From contig JAHLLG010000001.1 in assembly GCA_020444275.1 (NCBI GenBank), positions 186,001 to 250,000 of the forward strand: a DNA stretch of 64,000 nucleotides. The letters are read 5' to 3'. The DNA comes from Bacteroidota bacterium (GTDB taxonomy: Bacteria > Bacteroidota > Bacteroidia > Bacteroidales > UBA12077). Made by a program: the position numbers and the translations under genes. The notes beneath the pieces are model-generated. The model was not told the origin of the DNA and did no database searches. It saw nothing but the letters and a program-made list of their open reading frames with translations. Shown here piece after piece: positions 17,372 to 26,719 of this stretch; positions within the stretch are counted from its first letter, which is position 1, and each line of letters opens with the position of its first letter.

Positions 17372-18484
17372 TTACGCGATTACGTTAAGCGATAAGAAAG
17401 ATTTGTTTTCATCAACTTTCTGAATAGAATAATTCAATGGTGAAATTAACCTTCTGGCAATATCAATTAACCCGATACCTGCCCCGCCATTATTTGGCAT
17501 ATTCCTGTCTCGTAGTTTATTAAGATATAATTCTTTAAGTTCTTTACCGTTTAAACTGTTGATGTGATCAATGTGCTCTCTTAGTTGATCAACTTTTTCG
17601 TTCTCGATTAAATTACCCGTATTCACAACAAAATAATTTTCTGATTTTCCGATCATAAAAATCCCTTCTTTCTTGTTGGCAACAACTACACAATGTCTGC
17701 TAATATTTTGCAGTAATTCAACCAAAATATGAAAAATCTTCTTTTTCGAGGCAGCATCTTTCTTCTCTCTTTGCAGATTTTCTTCAATAATTTTTAAAAC
17801 CGGGAATATTGCATCTTGAGAAAAGTCTCCTTTATGAATTACAAGAATATTTTCTTCTATCATTCTCTGATGATATCCAATGGCTTCATCAATTTCGAAA
17901 CTTGCAGATTGTTCACCGGGTTTTTTTTCTTCACGATTTGATTTTAGAATAATTTGGTTGTAAAATAAAGCATATTTTTCACTGAAATCCTTAAATACAT
18001 ATTCTAATTTTTGTCCCGATTTACGAGCCATTTCGATCAAACCTAATCCTGCACCTCCTTTATCCGAAATTTCCTCGTTTTCAAGAACTTCTCTATACAA
18101 AACTTTAAGTTCATCTTTGTCGAGACTATTCACTTTTTCTAACTGGCGTTGAAGGTTGTCTATTTTAGGTGTTTCAATTAAATTACCCGACGTAATGTAA
18201 TAAATGTCTTGCCAGTTTTTGGTTAGAAAAAAACCTTCATTTGCGGTTGCATGAATTTCACCATCAAGTGATTCCCCGTGGCGAACAATATTCTGAAAGC
18301 ACTCTGCCATAAGGAACGAAGCTTTCTTCTTCATTTTGGAAAGCGAATCAATATTGTTGATGTTATATTCACTTAATTCTATGAGCTTATTGGTAATTTC
18401 ATCACTAAAATCACCATTATAAAGCAAACACAAATTATCTTCCTTAATTCTATCAAAAAACCAAAACGTCGAATTGATATTCAT
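17372..18484 (-). CDS. Tandem SiaB-like protein kinase (two fused DUF6272 domains)
   Basis: This 370-residue cytosolic protein consists of two SiaB-like GHKL-type kinase domains of about 185 residues each. The repeated signatures are ECFQNIVRHGE / ELLQNISRHCV, ITSGNLIETPKID / VNTGNLIENEKVD and GGAGLGLIEMARKSG / GGAGIGLIDIARRL. Each domain therefore keeps the Asn of the ATP-binding helix and the glycine-rich lid. Usual family members carry one copy, so this is an internal duplication and fusion. It should phosphorylate the SiaC-like protein encoded 12 bases downstream. The two halves differ in detail, so one may be regulatory. Divergent from the oxidoreductase gene. Confidence 0.85.
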   Translation of the reverse strand: MNINSTFWFFDRIKEDNLCLLYNGDFSDEITNKLIELSEYNINNIDSLSKMKKKASFLMAECFQNIVRHGESLDGEIHATANEGFFLTKNWQDIYYITSGNLIETPKIDNLQRQLEKVNSLDKDELKVLYREVLENEEISDKGGAGLGLIEMARKSGQKLEYVFKDFSEKYALFYNQIILKSNREEKKPGEQSASFEIDEAIGYHQRMIEENILVIHKGDFSQDAIFPVLKIIEENLQREKKDAASKKKIFHILVELLQNISRHCVVVANKKEGIFMIGKSENYFVVNTGNLIENEKVDQLREHIDHINSLNGKELKELYLNKLRDRNMPNNGGAGIGLIDIARRLISPLNYSIQKVDENKSFLSLNVIA

Positions 18485-18616
18485 ACACAGCTTAGGTTGG
18501 GTTGCTAATCAAATATTAAAATAAGCGAAAAAATATTTAAACCACTAATTTTTTAGAATGAAAATATGAATAATTGTAGCAATTTACTGAAATTATCATT
18601 TGGAATCAACTTTATG

Positions 18617-18624
18617 TATTTTTG
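18617..18624 (+). promoter_or_regulatory. Candidate promoter -7 box for the oxidoreductase gene
   Basis: TATTTTTG matches TAnnTTTG, 28 bases before the ATG at 18652. A TTTG at 18599-18602 is only 14 bases upstream, closer than usual, so the -33 is uncertain. Confidence 0.45.
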
Positions 18625-18651
18625 GGCTATCTTTAAAAATTAAAAACTTGT

Positions 18652-19602
18652 ATGAAAGCAGCAATAATTAATCAGTTTGGAGGACCTGAAGTTTTTAAAA
18701 TTCAGGATATTGATAAACCCAACATACAACCAGATCAAGTATTAATTAAGGTAAAAACAGTAAGCATAAATCCGATAGACTGGAAACAACGAAATGGTAA
18801 CCATAAATTGATCCTAGGATCTCCTTTCCCTATTGTGTTGGGATATGATGTTTGCGGAGAGGTGATAGAAGTTGGTTCTGAAATCAGCAGGTTTAAACCG
18901 GGTGACCTAGTTTACGGAGTTTTAGATAACAAATATGGAGGTGCATTAGCAGAATATGCAGTTGGTCATGAGAACTGTTTCGATATCAAACCTGAAAATA
19001 TAGATCATAATGAAGCTGCAGCTTTCCCAATGGTCGCATTAACAGCACTGCAAGCTCTAAAATATAAATCAGACTTAAAAACTGGTCAAACCGTTTTAAT
19101 TAATGGAGCTTCAGGTGGTGTAGGTCATTTGGCCGTTCAGCTGGCTAAATTGCTTGGAGCTAAAGTAATTGCAGTAGCCAGTTCAAAAAGTGAACAGTTT
19201 ATAAATCAGTTTAATCCGGATACGTTTATTGATTACACGAAACAAGATATTTTGGATTTAGATAGGAAAGTAGATATCTTTTTTGATGTAATTGGAAATC
19301 AAAAGTTCCCAAAAATCAAACATTTGTTAACTTCTCAAGGGATTTATCTAAACCTGAATTATATTGATACCATGAAAAAGATGCCGCTTTACAAGTTGCA
19401 TCAGATGTTTACAAAGAAAAAAGCAAAAGCGATCTTGATGAAAAATACCGAGGAAGATCTTCAGGTGATTACAAAATGGATTAAAGAAGAAAAACTAAAG
19501 GTGAGTATTGATAAAACATTCTCACTGGAACAAATTCGTGAAGCACACGAATATGCTCAACAAGGACACAATAAAGGAAAGAATATTGTTGTTATTAATT
19601 AA
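18652..19602 (+). CDS. NAD(P)-dependent alcohol dehydrogenase / quinone oxidoreductase (zinc-independent MDR family)
   Basis: This 316-residue cytosolic medium-chain dehydrogenase/reductase has an N-terminal GroES-like domain with LGYDVCGEVIEVGSE and the Rossmann motif INGASGGVGHLAVQLAKLLGA near residue 150. The structural-zinc cysteine cluster of alcohol dehydrogenases is absent, which points to the quinone-oxidoreductase/enoyl-reductase branch. The usual reaction is NAD(P)H-dependent reduction of an alpha,beta-unsaturated carbonyl or quinone. It is followed by the PBP1A gene after 15 bases, which may be read from the same transcript, although no functional link is known. Confidence 0.85.
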   Translation: MKAAIINQFGGPEVFKIQDIDKPNIQPDQVLIKVKTVSINPIDWKQRNGNHKLILGSPFPIVLGYDVCGEVIEVGSEISRFKPGDLVYGVLDNKYGGALAEYAVGHENCFDIKPENIDHNEAAAFPMVALTALQALKYKSDLKTGQTVLINGASGGVGHLAVQLAKLLGAKVIAVASSKSEQFINQFNPDTFIDYTKQDILDLDRKVDIFFDVIGNQKFPKIKHLLTSQGIYLNLNYIDTMKKMPLYKLHQMFTKKKAKAILMKNTEEDLQVITKWIKEEKLKVSIDKTFSLEQIREAHEYAQQGHNKGKNIVVIN

Positions 19603-19617
19603 TTCAATAGTTGTTTA

Positions 19618-21930
19618 ATGAGTGTAAAAAAACAAACTGCAAAATCAAGAAGCTGGAGAAGATTATTATTTAAGGTGTTCTTTACAGGCATTCTGCTTTG
19701 TGCTATTTTGCTATTTTCATTAATAGTATTGGTTCGTATCGGTGCTTTCAGCAAAATGCCATCATATGCCGATTTAAAAAATATAAAAAACAACACAGCA
19801 ACAAATATTTATTCAGTTGATAATACTTTAGTAGGACGTTATTACTATCAAAATAGAACGAATGCCAGATTAGGCGATTTACCTGAACATCTTACAAAAG
19901 CATTGATAGCGACTGAAGATGTTCGCTTTTATCAACACACGGGAGTTGATTTTAGAAGTACCCTGCGCGTATTGGTAAAAACGGTTATTTTGTTTGACAG
20001 AAGTGCAGGTGGTGGTAGTACCATTACACAGCAGTTGGCGAAAAATCTGTTTGGAAGATCCGATCATGGTTTTCTAACAATTCCTGTGGCTAAAATAAAA
20101 GAGATTTTGATTGCCCGCAGAATAGAAAAACTATATTCAAAAGATGAGATTCTGGAGTTATATTTAAATACTGTATCATTTGGAGAAAATACGTATGGAA
20201 TTGAAACGGCTTCTATTCTCTTTTATAATAAAGAACCCTCGAAATTAAAAATAGAAGAATCGGCGGTGCTCATTGGCCTTCTAAAAGCAAATACCAGTTA
20301 TAACCCCAGAATGTATAAACAGGCAGCACAAAAACGCAGAAACATTGTGTTAAGTCAGATGTGCAAGTATGGATATATAACCCATAACGAATTGGATTCT
20401 TTGAAAACCATTCCGCTTTCCATTCGATACAAAAAACTTACTTATACCGAAGGTCCGGCTCCCTATTTCAGAGAATACTTGCGCAAAGAGTGTGTTGAGA
20501 TCCTTAAAGGCAAGAAAAAACCCGACGGTAGTTCATATAATTTGTATACCGATGGACTAAAAGTATATACCACTTTAAATGCACAAATGCAGGATTATTT
20601 GGAAGCAGCAGTTGAGAGTCATATGGCGAAATTACAGGTAACTTTTGATAAAGAGTGGAAAGGGAAAGAACCCTGGATAATAAATCCAAAGTTAGCATCA
20701 CTGCAAATAAAACAAAGCAAAGCATATCAGTCGTTGATAAAAAAAGGCCTTACTGAAGATGAGGCCATAGCGGCTATGAAAGTTCCTAGGCAAACAGAAA
20801 TTTTTACATGGAACGGCATTCAAGATACGTTGATATCGCCACTGGATTCTCTGTTGCATCATTTTAAAACATTGCAAACCGGAGCAATGGTAATGAATGG
20901 AACAAATGGCGATATTCTGGCTTGGGTTGGCGGAGTTAATTATAAATTTTTTAAGTATGATCATGTTACGGCAAAACGACAAACCGGTTCTACAATTAAG
21001 CCAATCGTTTATGCTTCGGCATTAAGACACGGAATAAAACCCTGTGATTTTTATGAAAACGACAGCCTGGTGTATGATCAATTTGATAATTGGACACCTA
21101 AAAACTCAGATGGTGGGTATGGCGGTTTTTATTCGGTTAAAGGTGCTTTGGCTAATTCGGTAAACACCATAAGTGTAAAATTACTGATGGAAACCGGAAT
21201 TGATTCGACCATTTCATTAGCACATCAGATGGGAATTAACTCTGAACTGCCTGAGGTTCCTTCACTGGCACTGGGAACAGGAGAGGTTTCTTTGTACGAA
21301 ATGGTGAACGCTTATGCTACGTTCTTAAACTATGGACAAACTATTAAACCAAGAATTGTGCGAAGAATTGAAGATGCTAACGGTAACTTACTGTATGCCG
21401 ATAATGCACATGAGCCTGGAGATACGGTGTTAGAAAGACAAATTACAGAAACGGTTTTGGCTATGATGCAAGGTGTGGTTGACCGTGGTACTGCAAAATC
21501 GTTACGAAGTATCTGGAAGTTTGAAAGCGATTTTGTTGGGAAAACAGGAACGACGCAGCATAATACCGATGCCTGGTTTATTGGGATGACCCCCAAATTG
21601 GTAACCGGAGTATGGGTTGGGGGCGATAATCCGGTTGTTCGATTTAAAACAACAACCTATGGTCAGGGTGCATACTCTGCACTGCCTGTATTTGCAAACT
21701 TTTATCAGAAATTATATAAGGATTCTAAATATGCGTACTTAGCAAATGAAAAGTTTAGTATTTCAGATTCGACAATGCAATTATTAGATTGCGATGATTT
21801 TAATGAAGAAGGCGAATCGCGAGGTTTTGAATTTTTCAAAAAGGATGAGGAAAGCATTGGAGATTTTATAAAAAGAATCTTTAAAAGAAATAAGAGAAAA
21901 AAAAGTAACCATGAAAATGATCCGGAATAG
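19618..21930 (+). CDS. Penicillin-binding protein 1A-type bifunctional transglycosylase/transpeptidase
   Basis: This 770-residue inner-membrane protein has an N-terminal anchor (about 20-43). The GT51 transglycosylase domain carries ATEDVRFYQHTGVD (catalytic Glu) and GGSTITQQLAKNLF; the transpeptidase domain carries S-T-I-K within RQTGSTIKP (active Ser), S-V-N in ALANSVNT and KTG in GKTGTTQ. All catalytic motifs are intact. It polymerises and cross-links peptidoglycan in the periplasm. The C-terminus ends in a short basic tail (KRIFKRNKRKKS). No OB or PASTA extension is seen. A single stand-alone class A enzyme of typical length for Bacteroidota. Confidence 0.95.
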   Translation: MSVKKQTAKSRSWRRLLFKVFFTGILLCAILLFSLIVLVRIGAFSKMPSYADLKNIKNNTATNIYSVDNTLVGRYYYQNRTNARLGDLPEHLTKALIATEDVRFYQHTGVDFRSTLRVLVKTVILFDRSAGGGSTITQQLAKNLFGRSDHGFLTIPVAKIKEILIARRIEKLYSKDEILELYLNTVSFGENTYGIETASILFYNKEPSKLKIEESAVLIGLLKANTSYNPRMYKQAAQKRRNIVLSQMCKYGYITHNELDSLKTIPLSIRYKKLTYTEGPAPYFREYLRKECVEILKGKKKPDGSSYNLYTDGLKVYTTLNAQMQDYLEAAVESHMAKLQVTFDKEWKGKEPWIINPKLASLQIKQSKAYQSLIKKGLTEDEAIAAMKVPRQTEIFTWNGIQDTLISPLDSLLHHFKTLQTGAMVMNGTNGDILAWVGGVNYKFFKYDHVTAKRQTGSTIKPIVYASALRHGIKPCDFYENDSLVYDQFDNWTPKNSDGGYGGFYSVKGALANSVNTISVKLLMETGIDSTISLAHQMGINSELPEVPSLALGTGEVSLYEMVNAYATFLNYGQTIKPRIVRRIEDANGNLLYADNAHEPGDTVLERQITETVLAMMQGVVDRGTAKSLRSIWKFESDFVGKTGTTQHNTDAWFIGMTPKLVTGVWVGGDNPVVRFKTTTYGQGAYSALPVFANFYQKLYKDSKYAYLANEKFSISDSTMQLLDCDDFNEEGESRGFEFFKKDEESIGDFIKRIFKRNKRKKSNHENDPE

Positions 21931-22012
21931 CCAGTTCGGAATAACAGGAGATATTGTTTTTACTTGTAAAATATTATATCTTGTTGGTATGTTTTATTTG
22001 TAAATTACTCCT

Positions 22013-23062
22013 ATGAAATCGTTTAAAATTCTTATTGTTGAAGATGATCCTATCTATGAAAAAATTATCAGTCATATAATTGAAAATATTGGACAGGATA
22101 TTCATATTTTAAGATCGGATAACGGAGCTGATGCTATTGATATAGTGAATAAAGAAAAGCCTGATCTGATACTTACCGATTGGGAGATGCCTGAAATGGA
22201 TGGCATTGAATTTTGCAAACAAATTAATGCAGAACAAAGTTTTGAGAATATTCCCGTAATTATGTGCACAGGGATTAATACCTCATCGCAAGATATAAAA
22301 ACAGCTTTTGAATCGGGTGTTGTTGATTTTATTCGAAAACCAATAGATAAAATTGAGTTAGCAGCGCGAGTAAACTCCATGCTGAAATTGTCCGAATCAT
22401 ATCAGACAATAAAGGAACAAAAAGAGGAGATTGAGGCAGAGAAGAAAAAATCAGATCAACTACTTTTAAATATTCTACCTAAAAAGATAGCCGAAGATTT
22501 AAAAGAGTATGGAGAGACAAAACCTAAGTTATACAAAAATGTTAGTGTTATTTACACAGATATAGTTGATTTTACGGTTAAAACATTACAAATGCCTTCT
22601 GATGTTTTACTCGATGAGCTCAACGAGCTTGTTAAGGGTTTTGATGTGATTATGCAAAAGCATTATTGTGAAAAAATAAAAACAGTAGGCGATGCGTATG
22701 TTGCAGTGTGCGGATTACCAATCCCGAATAAAGATCATGCTGAAAATATTATTTGTGCTGCTAAAGACATAATTGCCTATCTTGATCAACGAAATAAAAA
22801 AAGTAAGTATAAATGGGAAGTTCGCATTGGAGTGGACACGGGAGAAGTTGCTGGGGGTATCATCGGAACAAAAAAATATATCTACGATATTTTTGGCGAT
22901 CCTGTGAATACTGCATCCCGTTTGGAAAGTAATTCCCAAACGATGCGAATTCATGTTTCGGAGAGAACTTATAAACTCGTAAAAGAAAAATTTAAGTTCG
23001 AAGAACAACCTCCACTGGAAGTAAAGGGGAAAGGAATCATGAAAATGTATTTTGTAAAGTAG
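22013..23062 (+). CDS. Response regulator with class III adenylate cyclase output
   Basis: This 349-residue cytosolic protein has a receiver domain (1-125) with acidic pocket VEDDP, phospho-acceptor Asp in LILTDWEMPEMDG (about residue 56) and Lys in IRKPID. A coiled-coil linker follows (130-155), then a class III cyclase catalytic domain (about 175-345). The cyclase has both metal-binding Asp in VIYTDIVDFT and the GDAY turn. It carries Lys in KIKTVGD and Asp in YDIFGDPVN at the substrate-specifying positions, which predicts ATP rather than GTP as substrate. No histidine kinase is adjacent, so its activator is elsewhere. Cyclic-AMP signalling is inferred from these residues. Confidence 0.85.
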   Translation: MKSFKILIVEDDPIYEKIISHIIENIGQDIHILRSDNGADAIDIVNKEKPDLILTDWEMPEMDGIEFCKQINAEQSFENIPVIMCTGINTSSQDIKTAFESGVVDFIRKPIDKIELAARVNSMLKLSESYQTIKEQKEEIEAEKKKSDQLLLNILPKKIAEDLKEYGETKPKLYKNVSVIYTDIVDFTVKTLQMPSDVLLDELNELVKGFDVIMQKHYCEKIKTVGDAYVAVCGLPIPNKDHAENIICAAKDIIAYLDQRNKKSKYKWEVRIGVDTGEVAGGIIGTKKYIYDIFGDPVNTASRLESNSQTMRIHVSERTYKLVKEKFKFEEQPPLEVKGKGIMKMYFVK

Positions 23063-23084
23063 TATTATTAAATCCCGGAAATTT

Positions 23085-23786
23085 ATGACGAATGCAGAAA
23101 GGTTTCTCGATATCTTTAATCAAATTGAGAAGCATTTAAAATCAAAGTTTAATAATGGATACTATTTACCTTTTGGCGATTTGGTTCGAAAAGGATCGGC
23201 AAAAGAGGGCGTAATTAAACGATTTCGAGAGGAACTTTTTGTATATTCTGATTTGCGAAATGTGTTGGTTCATAATCAACGGGTCAATGGCCGTATGATT
23301 GCAGAGCCTTTAGATGATGTTTTAACCAATATGGAATCTATTCTGGAAAACATTGCGCATCCCGAAAAAGTATCAAAATTTAAGAAAAAAGTGCATTATT
23401 GTTTTACGGATGATCACTTGTCGAAGGCACTGAAGTTTATGCGCGAATACAAGATTTCACAAATCCCGATTTTAGAGCATGGTGTAATTAAAGATGTTTT
23501 AAGTGCAAATCATATTACCGACTGGTTATCTCAAACCGATTTAGCCTCGCCAGTGGAAGTAAAAATAGAAGAGGTGCTCGAGAAAGCAGAGCGAAATGGA
23601 AACTTCGAAATAATTTCTACCCGGATGAGTGTTTTCGATGCTGCTGAAATTTACAAACAATCGTTCAGAAAATCGCCTGTAAACTGGTATTACGATGCAC
23701 TGGTAATTACTCCAACAGGTAAGGCCGACGACCAGATGGTTGGAATTATCGTTTTAAAAGACATTGCAGAGTATATTTCAGTATAA
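23085..23786 (+). CDS. HEPN-like plus CBS-pair domain protein
   Basis: A 233-residue cytosolic protein. The N-terminal half is helical and contains SDLRNVLVHNQR, which has the R-x4-H spacing and LRNxLVH form seen in HEPN domains. The C-terminal half (about 100-233) is a CBS pair: DDHLSKALKFMREYKISQIPILE and MVGIIVLKDIAEYI delimit the two repeats. CBS pairs bind adenosine nucleotides and regulate linked domains, so an AMP/ATP-controlled HEPN module is a reasonable reading. It starts 22 bases after the adenylate cyclase gene and is likely co-transcribed. The HEPN part rests on the motif only. Confidence 0.7.
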   Translation: MTNAERFLDIFNQIEKHLKSKFNNGYYLPFGDLVRKGSAKEGVIKRFREELFVYSDLRNVLVHNQRVNGRMIAEPLDDVLTNMESILENIAHPEKVSKFKKKVHYCFTDDHLSKALKFMREYKISQIPILEHGVIKDVLSANHITDWLSQTDLASPVEVKIEEVLEKAERNGNFEIISTRMSVFDAAEIYKQSFRKSPVNWYYDALVITPTGKADDQMVGIIVLKDIAEYISV

Positions 23787-23800
23787 GGAAAACAGATACT

Positions 23801-23861
23801 CATTGGTGTCTTTGCGAGCGTAGCAAAGCCGGTCTGCTGACAGTCAGGCACGCTCTCAACA
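23801..23861. repeat. Intergenic palindromic repeat (REP-like)
   Basis: The gap after the CBS gene contains CTTTGC-gagcgta-GCAAAG (23810-23828) followed by TGCTGACAGTCAGGCA, itself a near palindrome. Both are GC-rich against the local background and look like the short dispersed palindromes common between Bacteroidota genes. No second copy is visible in this window. Confidence 0.45.
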
Positions 23862-23875
23862 TATGGAAGATTTAG

Positions 23876-24304
23876 TTAACTAATTAGTCCCCAAAAACAA
23901 TACAGGTAAAGTCCTGCAGAAATCAATGAGTCTAGAATGATAAGCTTATTTTTCTTTATTATTTGGTAGTATAACAGTAATGAAACGACTATTCGTAAAA
24001 AGAACTGAATAAAGAAAAAAGAAAAGATTTTTAGACCATATTCGTTATACGATTTAGTACTTTCGAAACGCAATCTCACTATTTCTGAAAAACTTCTTGA
24101 AAGTCCTTCGCTTTTACACGGATGGCCTTCAATTTGCGCACAGTTTGATGGTATAGGGTGATTATTTTTTTCGGCAGAAAAAATGCCGGAATAAATAAAA
24201 ATGAGCATAATTATTCCGGCAAAACAAGTATTTATGATGTAATAAGGTTCTCTCAATACAGATAAGTTATTTTTCTTCTTCTTCAAGCTCTTTTGTAGCT
24301 TCAT
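23876..24304 (-). CDS. Hypothetical membrane protein
   Basis: A 142-residue protein with a strongly basic N-terminus (MKLQKSLKKKKNN) and about four hydrophobic segments (24-44, 91-113, 120-140 clearest). A central extracytoplasmic loop carries two Cys (NCAQIEGHPC). No family is recognised. Its start overlaps the end of the upstream DUF4190 gene by 38 bases in another frame. That suggests translational coupling on the minus strand, or a start further in, though no closer ATG is available before residue 33. Function unknown. Confidence 0.55.
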   Translation of the reverse strand: MKLQKSLKKKKNNLSVLREPYYIINTCFAGIIMLIFIYSGIFSAEKNNHPIPSNCAQIEGHPCKSEGLSRSFSEIVRLRFESTKSYNEYGLKIFSFFFIQFFLRIVVSLLLYYQIIKKNKLIILDSLISAGLYLYCFWGLIS

Positions 24305-24764
24305 CTACTTCTTGAGAAAATTCCTCAAGTGCCTCGCTTGCTGCTTTTGCAGCTTCTTTTACCGATTCTTCTGTCACTTCTTCGATTTCTCCTTCGAGCT
24401 CTTCCATTGCATTTTCAAGTTCTTCCATATCTTCTTCGTCAAATTCTTCTTCCATTGCTTTCTGGAATTCTTTTCCAAACTTTTCGATTTGTGTTGACGC
24501 ATTTCTGAGCATATAAAATTGCCAGCCTGCTATTGCTGTACCAACAATCGAGATGATTAAGGCGGCAATTACAATCCCTTTGCTTGCATTTGCCTTGTTA
24601 GCCTGGGTATAACCCACAGCACTTAAAACAATAGCAATAATTCCGGGTACAATAGCCCACATTCCTAAGCACGGAATAAACGAAATGATTAATGCAATGA
24701 TTCCTAATACCAGACCAGCAATACCTAAACCTTGCCCGGCATTTGTTGATTTAATTTCTTCCAT
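24267..24764 (-). CDS. DUF4190-type membrane protein with acidic coiled-coil tail
   Basis: A 165-residue protein. Residues 10-85 form two to three hydrophobic segments of the DUF4190 type (LGIAGLVLGIIALIISFIPCLG, then PGIIAIVLSAVGYTQANKANASKG and VIAALIISIVG). Residues 90-165 are a highly acidic, Glu-rich coiled coil (EELENAMEELEGEIEEVTEE). The domain is widespread in small bacterial membrane proteins without known biochemical function. The acidic tail is probably cytosolic and could bind a basic partner. It heads a two-gene minus-strand unit with the small membrane protein downstream. Confidence 0.7.
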   Translation of the reverse strand: MEEIKSTNAGQGLGIAGLVLGIIALIISFIPCLGMWAIVPGIIAIVLSAVGYTQANKANASKGIVIAALIISIVGTAIAGWQFYMLRNASTQIEKFGKEFQKAMEEEFDEEDMEELENAMEELEGEIEEVTEESVKEAAKAASEALEEFSQEVDEATKELEEEEK

Positions 24765-24836
24765 AATTTTTGAGATTATAAGATTTAATTTCCGAATTTA
24801 TAAAAATGACGTATTATTTCCAATAAATGTTGCACC

Positions 24837-25349
24837 TTAAATAGATGATACAATTGAAAGTATATCTTTTTCTAGACTTTCTTCAGGAGATTCAATAATC
24901 CGACCAATCTCCTTTCCCTCATATTTTAAAATAATTGTTGGGACATATTTTATATTTAATTCATCAACCTCTGTATTAGGTGCTTTTTTATTTCGCGTTA
25001 CACCAATGGCAATTATATTCTGAGTATCATATTTTAAATAATTAAGAATTTTTATTAACCGTGGAAGTTCTCTCTGGCTATCAGAACACCATGTTCCAAT
25101 CACAACAATCATTTCTACTTCTTCCAGCTTATTGATCAATTCGTTATTTAAAGTGACCGTATCTAAACTATAACTGTCATATTCTGTTTGGTACCAAACG
25201 TTGTAAGGTCTATTTTGAAGCTCTTCAAAATCAAAATATCCAATGATGGTATCCTGTAACGGAATGTATGTTTCACTTTCTGCCGGATTCCAGGCTAATG
25301 CGTTGGAGATAATAAGAAGTAAAACGCCAATAGGAAGAATTTTTTTCAT
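24837..25349 (-). CDS. Exported thioredoxin-fold protein
   Basis: A 170-residue protein with an N-terminal signal peptide (1-19, ending NALA). The thioredoxin-like domain carries VIGTWCSDSQRELPRLIKIL near residue 85. Only the first Cys of the usual CxxC is present (C-S-D-S), so it cannot act as a normal dithiol oxidoreductase. The cis-Pro loop (VPTIIL) is intact. This W-C-S-D-S form recurs in periplasmic thioredoxin-like proteins of Bacteroidota, whose roles are mostly unknown. Transcribed alone on the minus strand, divergent from the MFS gene. Confidence 0.8.
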   Translation of the reverse strand: MKKILPIGVLLLIISNALAWNPAESETYIPLQDTIIGYFDFEELQNRPYNVWYQTEYDSYSLDTVTLNNELINKLEEVEMIVVIGTWCSDSQRELPRLIKILNYLKYDTQNIIAIGVTRNKKAPNTEVDELNIKYVPTIILKYEGKEIGRIIESPEESLEKDILSIVSSI

Positions 25350-25430
25350 GATAATTAATGTATTTTTATCGCAATATATTTAAAACTATTTGATAAGTAA
25401 ACTGTTTTATAAAATTAATTATTTAATAAG

Positions 25431-26681
25431 ATGAGTTTTATTTTATCTGAGAAAAGATCCGGAGTAAATTTTAAAGCCTTTTTATGGCATGCCATATTCT
25501 TAGCCCTGGCCAGTAACTTTATGGATATTGATACTGTAATTCCTGCAATGTTAATCCAGTCAGGCGGATCTTCATTTCATTTGGGTATTTTAACTGCCAT
25601 ATTATTGGGTGGCTCCAGTTTTTTTCAACTTTTTTTTGCAAGTTACTTATCTAATAAGCAATTTAAAAAGAACTATTTGCTTACAGCAATAAACCTGAGA
25701 ATATTTTCGCTTTTTGGTTTGTCTGTTTTATTTGTTTACTCATCAAACTTGCGTTCCGATCTTGTCATTCTGTTGATATTTATCATCATCTCGTTTTTTG
25801 CACTAAGTGGATCATTTGCTAATATTTCTTACATGGATATTTTTGGAAAATCAATCAATCCGCAGAAACGCAAGAAATTTTTCACATTGAAAGAATCCAT
25901 TACAAGCATTGGAGTTTTTGTGTCGGCTTTAGTTGTTCGCGAGCTTTTAAAGCAATATCAATACCCAACCAATTATAGCTTATTATTTTTTATTGCAGCC
26001 CTTTTATTGCTCATTGCTTCCTTTGGTTTTTGGCAGATTAAAGAGGTAAGATCGAACATTAAAATTCAAAAAGGGATACTCAACTTTTTCAAACGAATCC
26101 CGTCTGAGATAAAAAGTAATTCGAACTTAAAATATTACCTGATTCTCATTAACACATTTGGTTTGGCAATGAGCACGTTGCCATTCTTAATTTTATTTGC
26201 AAAAGAAAATTTTGAACTTACCGATAAAATGATTGGAAACTTTCTGGTTTTTAGAATTTCAGGTATGGTATTGTCGGGTATGGTTTTTTATCGATTGGCG
26301 AACCGAATTAATTATAAGTTTATGATTAAAGCGGCAGCAATTGCGGGTTCATTATTGCCTATTGTTAGTTTATTTCTTGTGCAGTTTGAAACATATTATC
26401 AGTTTTTGTTTTTACTATCGGGCTTTTTTGTTTCGGTATATAAAATCTCGAAAAGTGGTGTCCTAATAGAAATATCTAACGATGATAACAGGGCAATTTA
26501 CACAGGAATTTCCGGAGCAGGAGATATTGTATCTATGGTATTCCCGTTAATTGCAGGATTGCTTATTACATGGATTGGATTTAAAATTGTTTTTATTACG
26601 GTTTCTGTCATTGTTATTTCAAGTTACTTTTTTGCTCTTAAACTGGATTGTAAAAATAGCCTTATCGGTAAAAGTCCATAA
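25431..26681 (+). CDS. Major facilitator superfamily transporter
   Basis: A 416-residue inner-membrane protein with about twelve hydrophobic helices and a central cytosolic loop near residue 200-225 (KEVRSNIKIQKGILNFFKRIP). The N-terminal region (FMDIDTVIPAMLIQSGGSSFHLGIL) resembles the MFS members annotated as permeases of unknown substrate, not sugar or drug exporters with the DRxGRR loop. Transcribed singly on the plus strand from the gap shared with the thioredoxin-like gene. Substrate cannot be predicted. Confidence 0.8.
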   Translation: MSFILSEKRSGVNFKAFLWHAIFLALASNFMDIDTVIPAMLIQSGGSSFHLGILTAILLGGSSFFQLFFASYLSNKQFKKNYLLTAINLRIFSLFGLSVLFVYSSNLRSDLVILLIFIIISFFALSGSFANISYMDIFGKSINPQKRKKFFTLKESITSIGVFVSALVVRELLKQYQYPTNYSLLFFIAALLLLIASFGFWQIKEVRSNIKIQKGILNFFKRIPSEIKSNSNLKYYLILINTFGLAMSTLPFLILFAKENFELTDKMIGNFLVFRISGMVLSGMVFYRLANRINYKFMIKAAAIAGSLLPIVSLFLVQFETYYQFLFLLSGFFVSVYKISKSGVLIEISNDDNRAIYTGISGAGDIVSMVFPLIAGLLITWIGFKIVFITVSVIVISSYFFALKLDCKNSLIGKSP

Positions 26682-26719
26682 CAATCAATAAATCAATTCT
26701 GTAAATGTTAAAATAAGTT

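Noticed and set aside
24837-25349. Dithiol thioredoxin
   Set aside because: The second Cys of CxxC is absent, so only the fold is claimed.
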